Assembly: GCA_934647945.1 (NCBI GenBank)
Contig: CAKUFK010000024.1
Location: 1 to 23,085, forward strand
DNA: 23,085 bases
From: an uncultured Eubacteriales bacterium
GTDB lineage: Bacteria; Bacillota; Clostridia; Oscillospirales; Acutalibacteraceae
Direction of reading: 5' to 3'
Part shown: positions 15,627 to 22,317 of the stretch, one piece after another
How positions within the stretch are numbered: position 1 is the stretch's first letter
Layout of the letters: each line of letters opens with the position of its first letter
Translations under genes and position numbers: made by a program
The notes under the pieces: model-generated
Database searches by the model: none
Seen by the model: the letters and a program-made list of their open reading frames with translations, nothing else
Told to the model about the DNA's origin: nothing

Positions 15627-15655
15627 AGTATAACAGGAACCTGTCGTAAAAGCAA
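15627..15655 (-). promoter_or_regulatory. Promoter with operator-like palindrome for the P-loop kinase gene
   Basis: On the minus strand, TTGCTT (15655-15650), 17 nt, TATACT (15632-15627). The spacer contains the palindrome ACAGG-two bases-CCTGT (about 15633-15644), placed where a repressor would block polymerase. Confidence 0.65.
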
Positions 15656-15720
15656 TTCAGGTTTCGGCGCTATAAAGAGGTAATGAAAAAGTGCGTGTCT
15701 CCTGCGGTCATCGCGCCTTG

Positions 15721-15757
15721 AAAAAATTAGAACCACCAGTAGCACTGGTGGTTCTAA
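15721..15757 (-). terminator. Terminator of the small XRE gene
   Basis: A 14-bp perfect stem, TTAGAACCACCAGT (15727-15740) with ACTGGTGGTTCTAA (15744-15757), has a 3-nt loop. On the minus strand it is followed by six Ts. The very regular arms make it likely to recur elsewhere in the genome. Confidence 0.8.
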
Positions 15758-15875
15758 AACGCTAAAATGAGAACTAAGAGAAACCCGCTGCACGCTCAAG
15801 GCCCGCCGCGGGTAAGATAAGACGAAAAAGAAACGCTTTTGAAAAAATAGAGTCAGCGGGCGCGTATCGCGATTC

Positions 15876-16097
15876 TTACTTCGCTTCAGGCTCCTCATGG
15901 TCCTCCTTATATTCTGTTAGATCGACAGGTTGACACTTCATAATTTTGCATAGCTTGCCGAGGGTTTCAGTTGTAATCGGTTCATCATGACGGATACGAT
16001 GTAAAGTTGGGGCTTCAATCCCTTGATTGCCCAAATAATAATAAGAAATGTTATGAGCCTTCATGTATTCACGCATTGGTGCAAAAGAAATAGGCAT
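15876..16097 (-). CDS. Small XRE-family regulator
   Basis: The 73-residue product is a Cro/C1-type DNA-binding protein: FAPMREYMKAHNISYYYLGNQ, then IEAPTLHRIRHDEPITTETL (recognition region) and LCKIMKCQPVDLTEYKED, followed by an acidic tail. Small repressors of this form are common in integrative elements and plasmids of Clostridia. ATG 16097 has GGGG(TGA) 6 nt ahead; a GTG at 16106 overlaps that site. The promoter TATACA (16143-16138), 17 nt, TATACT (16120-16115) lies within two inverted repeats (16106-16125 and 16138-16167), so strong autoregulation is likely. The divergent 29-codon ORF shares the larger repeat. Confidence 0.88.
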   Translation of the reverse strand: MPISFAPMREYMKAHNISYYYLGNQGIEAPTLHRIRHDEPITTETLGKLCKIMKCQPVDLTEYKEDHEEPEAK

Positions 16098-16105
16098 ATT
16101 AATCA

Positions 16106-16125
16106 CCCCATATTAGTATATGGGG
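16106..16125. promoter_or_regulatory. Inverted repeat over ribosome site and -10 of the XRE gene
   Basis: CCCCATAT (16106-16113), four bases, ATATGGGG (16118-16125). It contains the minus-strand -10 box TATACT and the GGGG ribosome site. It could act on DNA (operator) or as an RNA hairpin hiding the ribosome site. Confidence 0.6.
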
Positions 16126-16137
16126 CTTGAAATGGAA

Positions 16138-16167
16138 TGTATATAGTAATTATAATTACTATATACA
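16138..16167. promoter_or_regulatory. Perfect 30-bp palindromic operator
   Basis: TGTATATAGTAATTA (16138-16152) is followed directly by its exact reverse complement (16153-16167). It covers the -10 TATAAT (16151-16156) of a rightward promoter whose -35 TTGAAA is at 16127-16132 (18-nt spacing). It also holds the -35 of the leftward XRE promoter. A dimeric repressor bound here would silence both directions. Confidence 0.8.
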
Positions 16168-16196
16168 ATACGGCAACTACATGAGGAGGAGAGAAT

Positions 16197-16286
16197 ATGG
16201 AACGCTACGTCATTGAACTGACCGATGATTTATCCTATATATATGCGGTAGAGGAGTGCTTATCGATCATACTGGAGAGGGTTTAA
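16197..16286 (+). CDS. 29-residue ORF, possibly an internally shortened small protein
   Basis: The ORF starts at ATG 16197 behind an excellent AGGAGGAGAG site and the palindrome-controlled promoter, which favours real translation. It encodes MERYVIELTDDLSYIYAVEE followed by CLSIILERV. From memory, small proteins of clostridial mobile elements begin with ...YxIELTDD... and carry ...xxCLSIILxRV later. If so, this copy has lost a central stretch and the tail. This likeness is my recollection, not a search result. The function is unknown; it may simply be the first gene of a lost operon. Confidence 0.5.
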   Translation: MERYVIELTDDLSYIYAVEECLSIILERV

Positions 16287-16673
16287 TCTACCATGATAAG
16301 CCGGGCCGGGCCCGGAAACGATACGGAAACCGCCGGCAGCGGACATGAGGCGGACTAGAATGAAAGCGGCCGGATGCCTTGCGGCAATTTCACATAAAAG
16401 CGGCCGTCTTTACCGCGTATCCTTCATGGCGGCAGAAGGAAAGCCTGCGGCGTACACCCTGCTCGCCGCAGGTACATAAAGACAGCAACAGATTTTATCC
16501 GGTTTTCATCACACCCTTTCAAGCTTCCAGGATCACCTATTATGAGTATACGTGATTTCCAGTACCGTAGTTAATAGCGGGTGCGCTGTTCGGTTTTTTC
16601 TTCCGGCCGTTGGCGAAATGAAAGGAGAAACCGGAGAACATTCTGTTTGCTTCATCTTTTTCGTGCTTAAACG
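16287..16673. other. Gene-free stretch
   Basis: No credible coding frame is seen. It contains GC-rich inverted repeats such as CCTGCGGCG (16444-16452) with CGCCGCAGG (16464-16472), without a T tract. A short direct repeat, AAAGCGGCCG, also occurs twice around 16365-16410. It probably marks the scar between the XRE-type accessory segment and the carbohydrate operon. Confidence 0.5.
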
Positions 16674-16706
16674 AAAAAACAGCAGCCCCGGATGACCCGG
16701 GGCTGC
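16674..16706 (-). terminator. Terminator of the carbohydrate operon
   Basis: GCAGCCCCGG (16682-16691) pairs with CCGGGGCTGC (16697-16706). On the minus strand it is followed by TGTTTTTT (16681-16674). It lies 14 bp after the last gene of the operon. Confidence 0.9.
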
Positions 16707-16719
16707 CGATGCGTGGACT

Positions 16720-17577
16720 TTATTTCATTTTGGACTTCAGGAAGTCCACCGCGAGCTGGATATCCGCGCGCGGATCGGTCTGGATTTCCCGTTCGATGGT
16801 CAGGAAGCCGTGATAACCGATCTGACGAAGCGCATCCAGATAGCGGTCGAAATCGACCTTTCCCTGGCCGAGCGGCGTCTCCTTGAAGTAGTCGCCCAGA
16901 CGCAGGTCCTCGATCCCATTGTCCGCAAAGAAATCGTAAATCCGTTTGGGATCGGTCTTTTGGATCATGATACCGTCCTTTGCGTGGGTGTGGACGATGT
17001 AATCCTGTAGGGTGAAAACTGCCTGCACCGGATCGTCGTCGGTGACCATGACGAGATTGGCCGGGTCCAGGTTGACCGCGACGCCCTTGGAATCCAGGCC
17101 GTCGAGAAACGCTTTCAGCCGCGCGGCCGGTTCCGGCCCGGTCTCGATGGCGAAGAACGCACCGTTCCGATGTGCATAGTCCGCCAGGGTGTTGCAGGCC
17201 TCTTGCAGGATTTTATAGGTGTCGCAGGTATTGTCCTCCGGCACCACGCCGATGTGGGTGGTCACCACATGGCTCCCGAGTTCCAGCGCCAGGTCGACGA
17301 TCCGCTTGGACTTTTCGATTTTGCCCGGGTTCTCATCCGCGCGGGTGAACCCATGACCCCCGAGGTCGCCGCACAAGGCGGAAACCGCCAGACCGTAACG
17401 GGACAGCAGCGCCTTTTTCTCCGCGATCTGCGCGGGCGTCAGGTTTTCAGGCGCCATTTCGCCGCTCACGGCGTAAAGCTGGACACCGTCCGCGCCCATG
17501 TCGGCGCAGGTTTTCAGGCTTTCTTCAAAGGGAAGGCGGAGCCAGTCGGCGATGATGCCGATCGAAAATTCGCTCAT
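16720..17577 (-). CDS. Sugar phosphate isomerase/epimerase-like TIM-barrel protein
   Basis: The 285-residue protein belongs to the xylose-isomerase-like TIM barrel / AP endonuclease 2 superfamily. The strand and metal-site motifs are GIIADWLRLPFEESLKTCADMGADGVQLYA, HVVTTHIGVVPED, GAFFAIETGPEP (metal Glu), VAVNLDPANL and YIVHTHAKDGI (metal His), with the C-terminal YHGFLTIERE. These enzymes use a divalent metal to isomerise or epimerise sugars or inositol derivatives; the substrate is not clear. ATG 17577 follows GAAAGGGG with an 8-nt gap; the longer frame to 17625 lacks a site. It is the last gene of a four-gene operon with two Gfo/Idh-type proteins, the usual partnership in polyol, inositol or ketosugar breakdown. 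Confidence 0.9.
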   Translation of the reverse strand: MSEFSIGIIADWLRLPFEESLKTCADMGADGVQLYAVSGEMAPENLTPAQIAEKKALLSRYGLAVSALCGDLGGHGFTRADENPGKIEKSKRIVDLALELGSHVVTTHIGVVPEDNTCDTYKILQEACNTLADYAHRNGAFFAIETGPEPAARLKAFLDGLDSKGVAVNLDPANLVMVTDDDPVQAVFTLQDYIVHTHAKDGIMIQKTDPKRIYDFFADNGIEDLRLGDYFKETPLGQGKVDFDRYLDALRQIGYHGFLTIEREIQTDPRADIQLAVDFLKSKMK

Positions 17578-17605
17578 GTGGTTAACCCCTTTCTCAAATT
17601 GCGGA

Positions 17606-18448
17606 TTAGGAGATCGCCGGTACATCCACCCATACGCCGGGCTTTTGAATGGCCTCGAGGCCTGCGCCCCGCACCGCCATAATGGCGAGGGTCTGATCGT
17701 GGGGAACGTGGATCTCGCCGGTGCGGAGGAACGCCACCAATTCCACGATGAAGTTGTGGAAGAAGTCGGATTCCACCTTGACGAGGGTGTTTTCCGCCTT
17801 GCCCGCGATGTTCATCATGAAGGGCGACCCCTTGGCATAGCCGGTCAGGGTGGCGGTCCGTCCGTCCTCGAACGCGATGACGACGGTGTACCAGTTTTCA
17901 CCCGGCAGATACATCACCCGGACGGGATGGGACTTGATCAGCATCATGATCGGCTCTAGCTGATGGATGGAATAGGTGTCGAAATCATTAGGCCCCCAGG
18001 AACACAGCGAGGTAATCGATGCCGAGTCGATATCCTTGTACTCATCCGCGAAGCGCAGGGCAGAGGTGGAGTAGCAGGGGGTACCGCTCTGTTCCGCGAT
18101 ATCGAAGATCCGCCGGGCGGTGGGGTAATCCGGAGCGAAGGTTTTGTCCACATAGCACCGCTTGCCCGAACGCAGCGGGATTTGGCAGAGTTCCTCGTGC
18201 ATCTCGCAGTTGTCGGGGGAAAGGACGATGACCGCGTCGCTCTTCGCGGTGAGTTCCTCGATGGTCGCAACCCGTTCGATGCCGTATTTGGCGCACCATT
18301 CATCGGTGGTCATGCCGCCGATGGGGCTGTCGATATGGCCGTAAGCGTACGCGACCTCCATCTCGCCGCCCGATACCTCTTTGATGAGCGCGGGATAATT
18401 GTTGGCGTGCCATTCATCGAGATAATAATCTACGAATCCGATTTTCAC
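17606..18448 (-). CDS. Divergent Gfo/Idh/MocA-like protein lacking the glycine-rich motif
   Basis: The 280-residue protein keeps the outline of a Gfo/Idh/MocA oxidoreductase: an N-terminal alpha/beta domain with AVIVLSPDNCEMHEEL in the fourth-strand place, and CYVDKTFAPDYPTARRI where the family has the EKP lysine motif. The C-terminal part is family-like. However, the start VKIGFVDYYLDEWHANNYPAL has no GxGxxG/A dinucleotide loop. It may have lost NAD(P) binding or use it differently, perhaps acting as a partner of the full enzyme upstream. The start is GTG 18448, with GGAGAGGAGAG ahead; no ATG fits. It follows the standard oxidoreductase by 19 nt and precedes the TIM-barrel gene by 28 nt. Confidence 0.8.
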   Translation of the reverse strand: MKIGFVDYYLDEWHANNYPALIKEVSGGEMEVAYAYGHIDSPIGGMTTDEWCAKYGIERVATIEELTAKSDAVIVLSPDNCEMHEELCQIPLRSGKRCYVDKTFAPDYPTARRIFDIAEQSGTPCYSTSALRFADEYKDIDSASITSLCSWGPNDFDTYSIHQLEPIMMLIKSHPVRVMYLPGENWYTVVIAFEDGRTATLTGYAKGSPFMMNIAGKAENTLVKVESDFFHNFIVELVAFLRTGEIHVPHDQTLAIMAVRGAGLEAIQKPGVWVDVPAIS

Positions 18449-18467
18449 AATGGTCTCTCCTCTCCGA

Positions 18468-19520
18468 TCAGTCCATGACCACTTCACGGTGCGCATCGGC
18501 AGAGTCGTAGATCGCCTGCATCATTTTGGCGGTGATGACGACGGTGTCGATGTGGGACGGAAGCTTTTTGCCGGTCTTGATGCAGTCCACGAACGCGTTG
18601 ATCTCGTTTTCAAAGTGGTTGTTCATCTTAAAGACAGGCTTGTATTCCACCAGGGCGCCGTGCTCGGCGGTGTAGACGGTGAAATCCTGGCCGTACTGCA
18701 GGCGGATCCCCGCCTTGTCGCCCATGAAATCGATATACATCTCATTTTGCCCGATATTCTGCGCCCAAGCGCCGTTCAGGGTGATAACCGGGCCGGCGGT
18801 GCGGATGAGGGCGGTGACAGAGTCGTCCACGTCATAGGTGCCGCTGTAATCCGGGGGACCCGCCCACATGTCGGTATAGGCATAGTCCTTCATATCTTTG
18901 CCGAGGCGGCAGAAGGTCTCGCCGCTGACCGTGACCGGTTTGGGATCGCCGCAGCAGTACATGACGATGTCGAGGAAATGCACGCCCCAGTCGATCAGAG
19001 CGCCGCCGCCGGCGATGGCTTTGGTGGTGAACGCACCGCCCAGACCAGGGATGCAGCGGTGGGAGCGGAAGCTGATGTACACGTGGAACACGTCGCCCAG
19101 CTTGCCGGAATCGATGTACTGCTTGATCAGGTTGACGCTGTCGTTGAAGCGGTTGACCACGCCTATGTTGAGCACCTTGCCCGTCTCATGCTGCACCTTC
19201 TGCATCTCGAGCGCTTCCTCATAGGTGCGGGCAGCGGGCTTCTCGCACAGGACATGTTTGCCCGCCCTTAACGCATCGATGGCAATGGAGGCGTGGACGT
19301 TGTTGGGAGTGCAGACCGAGACCGCCTCGATTTCCGGATCCTTCAGGACGTCGTGATAATCGCGGACGGCCTTGCCGCAGCCGTACTTTTCCACCGCGGC
19401 CTCGGCCCGGTCGAGCAGGATGTCGCAGAAATAGACGATTTCCACCTCCGCGTTTTTCATATACGCCGGGATGTGGGCCGCGTTGGCAATGTTGCCGCAG
19501 CCGATGACTGCTACTTTCAT
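18468..19520 (-). CDS. Gfo/Idh/MocA-family oxidoreductase
   Basis: This is a 350-residue NAD(P)-dependent sugar or inositol dehydrogenase-type protein. The Rossmann start is VAVIGCGNIANAAHIPAY and the strand-4 motif is VSVCTPNNVHASIAIDAL. The conserved KHVLCEKPAA follows, with the EKP lysine. The substrate-domain motif GGGALIDWGVHFLDI carries the catalytic Asp and His pair. ATG 19520 is preferred (AAGGAG 8 nt ahead) over ATG 19526, which abuts the site. It begins 2 nt after the AraC stop, so it is tightly coupled to the regulator. It probably oxidises a ring hydroxyl of a sugar or polyol whose product passes to the TIM-barrel isomerase. Confidence 0.93.
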   Translation of the reverse strand: MKVAVIGCGNIANAAHIPAYMKNAEVEIVYFCDILLDRAEAAVEKYGCGKAVRDYHDVLKDPEIEAVSVCTPNNVHASIAIDALRAGKHVLCEKPAARTYEEALEMQKVQHETGKVLNIGVVNRFNDSVNLIKQYIDSGKLGDVFHVYISFRSHRCIPGLGGAFTTKAIAGGGALIDWGVHFLDIVMYCCGDPKPVTVSGETFCRLGKDMKDYAYTDMWAGPPDYSGTYDVDDSVTALIRTAGPVITLNGAWAQNIGQNEMYIDFMGDKAGIRLQYGQDFTVYTAEHGALVEYKPVFKMNNHFENEINAFVDCIKTGKKLPSHIDTVVITAKMMQAIYDSADAHREVVMD

Positions 19521-19522
19521 CT

Positions 19523-20446
19523 TCATCTCTCCTTGTTCGTCGTTGATTCCCCACAGGACTCTTTTTGCGCCTTGCGATATTCCAGGGGCGATACCCCGAA
19601 GCGCCTGGTAAAGGCACGGCTGAAGGAATGGATGGACTTATATCCCAGCATATCCGCAATTTGAGTGACGCTCATGCCGTCCTCGAGCAGCTGGGTGGCC
19701 CGTTCAAACCGGCGGCGGGTGAAATACTCCTTGAGAGGTTCCCCCATGTTCCGGCTGAACAGGTCGGCTATGTAGGAATAGCTGTATCCAAAGGTTTCGC
19801 TGAGCTTTTGCAGCGCGCCCATATCCTCGCTTTCCACGTCGATATAGTGGATGATGTCGTAGAGCAGCCGCTTTTTGCCGTCGAGAGGCTGGGTAGGGGC
19901 ATACACCCGCTCGGCGGTGTCGTTGTACTGCCGGTACACGGTCACGGCGATCTGGTGGATGCAGGACTCGATCATGGAGCCTGCGAACAGATCGGTGGTG
20001 ATCAGGTTATTGAACAGCTTGAGGAAAGAATCCTGCAAGCTGCTTCCGGCCGTGGCGTCCCGTTTGTCGCACGTGTCGAAAAAATCCTTGAGTGTCTTAT
20101 ACTCATATTTCGATAAATAGGGCTCATTGAAGGTGAAGCCCAAATAAAAGTATCGGATCGGGTTGCTTTTGTTGGACAGGATGGAATGCTCCTCGCCTGG
20201 CCGGTTGATGAACAGCATATCCTTGCGCAGTGGATAAGGATTGCCGTCGACGGTGAAAACCCCCTCGCCCGAAACCACGTAAGAGATCTCGTAAACGCTC
20301 TGGATATGGGGCTCACAGAGGTAGTCGGCCTCCGTCGCCAAATCGCCTGCCTGGGCCAGAAAATAGGGGCCAAATTCCAGGGGGACTTTGAAATGGACGT
20401 TGTCGAAATGAAATTTGACTTTTCGGAAAGTCGTAATGGCTTCCAC
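19523..20446 (-). CDS. AraC-family regulator of the carbohydrate operon
   Basis: The 307-residue protein has an N-terminal cupin-like sensing domain (HIQSVYEISYVVSGEGVFTVDG, then LFINRPGEEHS) and a C-terminal double helix-turn-helix. The latter includes LQKLSETFGYSYSYIADLF and MSVTQIADMLGYKSIHSFSR, ending RAFTRRFGVSPLEYRK. GTG 20446 is chosen because GGAAGGGG precedes it closely; the frame is open to 20536 without a ribosome site. It is the first gene of the operon with two Gfo/Idh-type proteins and a TIM barrel, and probably senses the operon's sugar. A minus-strand extended -10, TGCTATAAT (20559-20551), lies about 105 bp upstream with a weak -35 (AATACA). Confidence 0.9.
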   Translation of the reverse strand: MEAITTFRKVKFHFDNVHFKVPLEFGPYFLAQAGDLATEADYLCEPHIQSVYEISYVVSGEGVFTVDGNPYPLRKDMLFINRPGEEHSILSNKSNPIRYFYLGFTFNEPYLSKYEYKTLKDFFDTCDKRDATAGSSLQDSFLKLFNNLITTDLFAGSMIESCIHQIAVTVYRQYNDTAERVYAPTQPLDGKKRLLYDIIHYIDVESEDMGALQKLSETFGYSYSYIADLFSRNMGEPLKEYFTRRRFERATQLLEDGMSVTQIADMLGYKSIHSFSRAFTRRFGVSPLEYRKAQKESCGESTTNKER

Positions 20447-20550
20447 GTGTCCCCTTCCTTTCCACAAAGATCCAGTGAAAAATGATAAATTTCCGGTGCG
20501 GTCATGACAAAAATACACAATCGCTTGTTTTTCCAACCCTCTATGGCCTC

Positions 20551-20559
20551 ATTATAGCA
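20551..20559 (-). promoter_or_regulatory. Extended -10 promoter of the AraC/Gfo/TIM operon
   Basis: On the minus strand TGCTATAAT reads as TG-n-TATAAT, the extended -10 form, with only AATACA at the -35 position. A weak -35 fits activation by the AraC protein. I see no gene in 20560-20778. Confidence 0.6.
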
Positions 20560-20787
20560 CGGCACGGGGGCTTTGTATTTAACATTTTTTATGATGGAAT
20601 TGTTGATTTTTGATTGTTTTCCGAGACGGAGGGCAACAGGAAGAGATGTTCCGGGCAAGGGCCCCGCCGATTTATGATATAAAAGGCAACATCGGTACCC
20701 GAAAAACGCCCTTTTCGAATAAAACACCCGGGGCGGCCACCTAAAGGCGGGCGTCTCAGGCGTTTCGATATAACCGGCTACGAACAA

Positions 20788-20821
20788 AGCAAAGCCTCCG
20801 GGGGCGTATTGCCCCGGAGAC
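20788..20821 (-). terminator. Terminator-like hairpin after barstar A
   Basis: CTCCGGGG (20796-20803) pairs with CCCCGGAG (20812-20819); on the minus strand CTTTGCTTTG follows. It is present in both copies of the duplication, but the T tract is interrupted, so termination may be partial. Confidence 0.5.
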
Positions 20822-20883
20822 CCGGCTTCTTCCAGTCGAAGCATTGAGCTTTCACGCAGAGACGCGCTTACCCTTTATCCGCG

Positions 20884-21186
20884 TCAATCGATATAGAGGA
20901 TGCGGAACTCGTCCGGATTCTCTTTTTCTGCCTCCGACAAAAGATCCAATATATCTTGAAGCTCCCGCCGCCTTTGTTTACTCAAAGACGACAAGCCTGT
21001 CAACCGGATATCGCATGGGTACCCAATGAACCCCGTTAGGCAATCCCACAAGGCGTCTAAATTTTCCCCGAAAAAATCCGGCAAGTCCAACCCTTTTTTT
21101 ATACATTTATAGAGGTCCCGATAATACTTTACCGGTCTAAAATCGACTGTATAGACAAAATCCGCTTTGAAATCCGGCCTTTCCAT
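20884..21186 (-). CDS. Barstar-family ribonuclease inhibitor (immunity protein A)
   Basis: The 100-residue protein carries the barstar core DLPDFFGENLDALWDCLTG. Its Asp44, Trp47 and Asp48 correspond to barstar D35, W38 and D39, the residues that plug the barnase active site. Phe38-Phe39 stand where barstar has Y29-Y30. The remaining helices and the last strand (FRILYID) fit the family. ATG 21186 has AAGGAGGG 7 nt ahead. It begins 14 nt after the barnase-type toxin gene on the same strand, so it is the cognate antitoxin or immunity partner, made from the same transcript. Confidence 0.95.
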   Translation of the reverse strand: MERPDFKADFVYTVDFRPVKYYRDLYKCIKKGLDLPDFFGENLDALWDCLTGFIGYPCDIRLTGLSSLSKQRRRELQDILDLLSEAEKENPDEFRILYID

Positions 21187-21200
21187 AGGAATTCCCTCCT

Positions 21201-21803
21201 TTATACTATTTGAAAAAACGTTTGATAATGATCATAAGTCACAAAAATTAGGCCGTCGTCTGAAAAAAGTAGCCTTTGAGAATTTCGATGTCCGCTGTGG
21301 TAATTGATATCCGCCTCATACCATACTCTATCTTGCGATTCTGGCAACTTTTTCTTGCGATTTTGATATGTAGTATAGATACTAGCACCCGGTAGAACAT
21401 CATGTAAATTTCCCACCCATTCTTTCCAACCTTTTTCCTTAGCCTCCTCTTTTTTGATATAATTATCTGGTAGGCTGCCAGTGAGCTTGACAGAATAATC
21501 TGCACCTCCATTGCCATACACAGTTGCAGTTCCAGAAAGAATACAAAGCATTGGTTCGATAAAGCAACGACAAAAATGATGAGAATTTAATCGAATTTCC
21601 ATAGTTGTGGGTGCTTTTTTATTTGGAAAAACTGTCCCGTATTTATCCCAGCATGGCTTACAAATCTTTTCATCTACCACCGCATTTCTGAACTTATATT
21701 CGCGGCTTTTTCCTAACTTTGGCTGTAGGCTGTAACCGTTCAGACTTTCCGTAAAAATGACCTCGTATAACGCCGTTAATTGATCCTGCTTTTTTTCTTC
21801 CAT
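21201..21803 (-). CDS. Barnase-type ribonuclease toxin with MuF-like Cys segment
   Basis: Residues 111-200 are a complete barnase domain: LPDNYI...EA...GW...GNL.DV.PG.SI, NRKKKLP, EADINY, SGHRNSQR, DHYQTF. By alignment with barnase, K118, R149, E163, R173, R177 and H192 match K27, R59, E73, R83, R87 and H102, so the RNase should be active. Residues 1-108 have no signal peptide. They contain C48-x2-C51 and C78-x-C80 around GTVFPNKKAP and a basic stretch, like the end of phage MuF (Mu gpF) head proteins, which are known to carry C-terminal toxin domains. It would be a short MuF-toxin remnant or stand-alone form. ATG 21803 has GAGGAGG 6 nt ahead. It is very AT-rich against its neighbours. It is controlled by a promoter with a LexA-type box. 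Confidence 0.93.
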   Translation of the reverse strand: MEEKKQDQLTALYEVIFTESLNGYSLQPKLGKSREYKFRNAVVDEKICKPCWDKYGTVFPNKKAPTTMEIRLNSHHFCRCFIEPMLCILSGTATVYGNGGADYSVKLTGSLPDNYIKKEEAKEKGWKEWVGNLHDVLPGASIYTTYQNRKKKLPESQDRVWYEADINYHSGHRNSQRLLFSDDGLIFVTYDHYQTFFQIV

Positions 21804-21817
21804 CGTCTACCTCCTCT

Positions 21818-21847
21818 ATAGAATTAGAACATTTGTTCTAATTCTAT
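21818..21847. promoter_or_regulatory. LexA-type palindrome at the toxin promoter
   Basis: The 14-bp arms (21818-21831 and 21834-21847) are perfect inverted repeats around TT. The centre is GAAC-ATTT-GTTC (21827-21838), matching the Gram-positive LexA/DinR box GAAC-N4-GTTC. It overlaps the inner edge of the -10 box and the expected start site, a repressing position. Confidence 0.75.
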
Positions 21848-21873
21848 TATAGAAGAAAATGGAAATTTGTCAA
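21846..21873 (-). promoter_or_regulatory. Promoter of the barnase-barstar operon
   Basis: On the minus strand, TTGACA (21873-21868), 16 nt, TATAAT (21851-21846). Both boxes match consensus exactly, so without a repressor it should be strong. Confidence 0.85.
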
Positions 21874-21891
21874 GAGGTATGGGCCCTCCCT

Positions 21892-22299
21892 TACGAACAA
21901 AGCAAAGCCTCCGGGGGCGTATTGCCCCGGAGGCCCGGTTTCTTCCAGTCGAAGCGTTGAGTTTTCACGCAGAGACGCGCTTACCTTTTTTCCGCGTCAA
22001 TCGATATAGAGGATGCGGAACTCGTCCGGATTCTCTTTTTCTACCTCCGTAAATACATCCAGGATTTTTTGCAGTTCCGCCCGCCGCTGTTTGCTTAAAG
22101 AAGAAATCCCACTAAACCGGATATCGCATGGGCACCTGATGAATCCCGTTAGGCAATCCCACAAGGCGTCTCGATTTTCCCCGAAAAAATCCGGCAAGTC
22201 TAACCCATTTTTTATGCATTTATAGAGGTCCCGATAATGCTTTACCGGTCTAAAATCGACTGTATAGACAAAATCCGCTTTGAAATCCGGCCTTTCCAT
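21892..22299. repeat. Duplicated barstar unit, copy B
   Basis: Counterpart of 20779-21186 (offset 1113 bp, no indels). It includes the hairpin GCCTCCGGGG (21907-21916) with CCCCGGAGGC (21925-21934), which is longer and better paired than in copy A and can terminate the barstar B transcript before the toxin promoter. Confidence 0.9.
21997..22299 (-). CDS. Barstar-family inhibitor, solitary paralog (immunity protein B)
   Basis: The 100-residue protein is 86% identical to the barstar 1113 bp downstream. Core DLPDFFGENRDALWDCLTG: the inhibitory Asp and Trp positions are kept, but Leu43 is Arg, and G55-Y56 became R-C. Half of the changes cluster in residues 62-86. Such changes next to the contact loop could alter which RNase it binds. 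ATG 22299 has GAGGAGGGG 5 nt ahead. No toxin gene is attached: its ribosome site directly follows a promoter that resembles the toxin promoter, as if the toxin gene had been deleted or never joined. It is an orphan immunity gene, either backup protection or defence against a different toxin. Confidence 0.92.
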   Translation of the reverse strand: MERPDFKADFVYTVDFRPVKHYRDLYKCIKNGLDLPDFFGENRDALWDCLTGFIRCPCDIRFSGISSLSKQRRAELQKILDVFTEVEKENPDEFRILYID

Positions 22300-22317
22300 A
22301 GCAGCCCCTCCTCTCGT

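Larger units (their letters stand above)
20779..21186. repeat. Duplicated barstar unit, copy A
   Basis: This block, a barstar gene plus about 105 bp downstream including a GC hairpin, matches 21892-22299 at a constant offset of 1113 bp with no gaps. The flanks differ. The downstream parts are nearly identical, while the coding parts differ at 14 of 100 residues. Confidence 0.9.

Noticed and set aside
15347..15898. 183-codon minus frame overlapping the kinase gene
   Set aside because: It runs through a promoter and a terminator and is out of frame with the Walker A protein.
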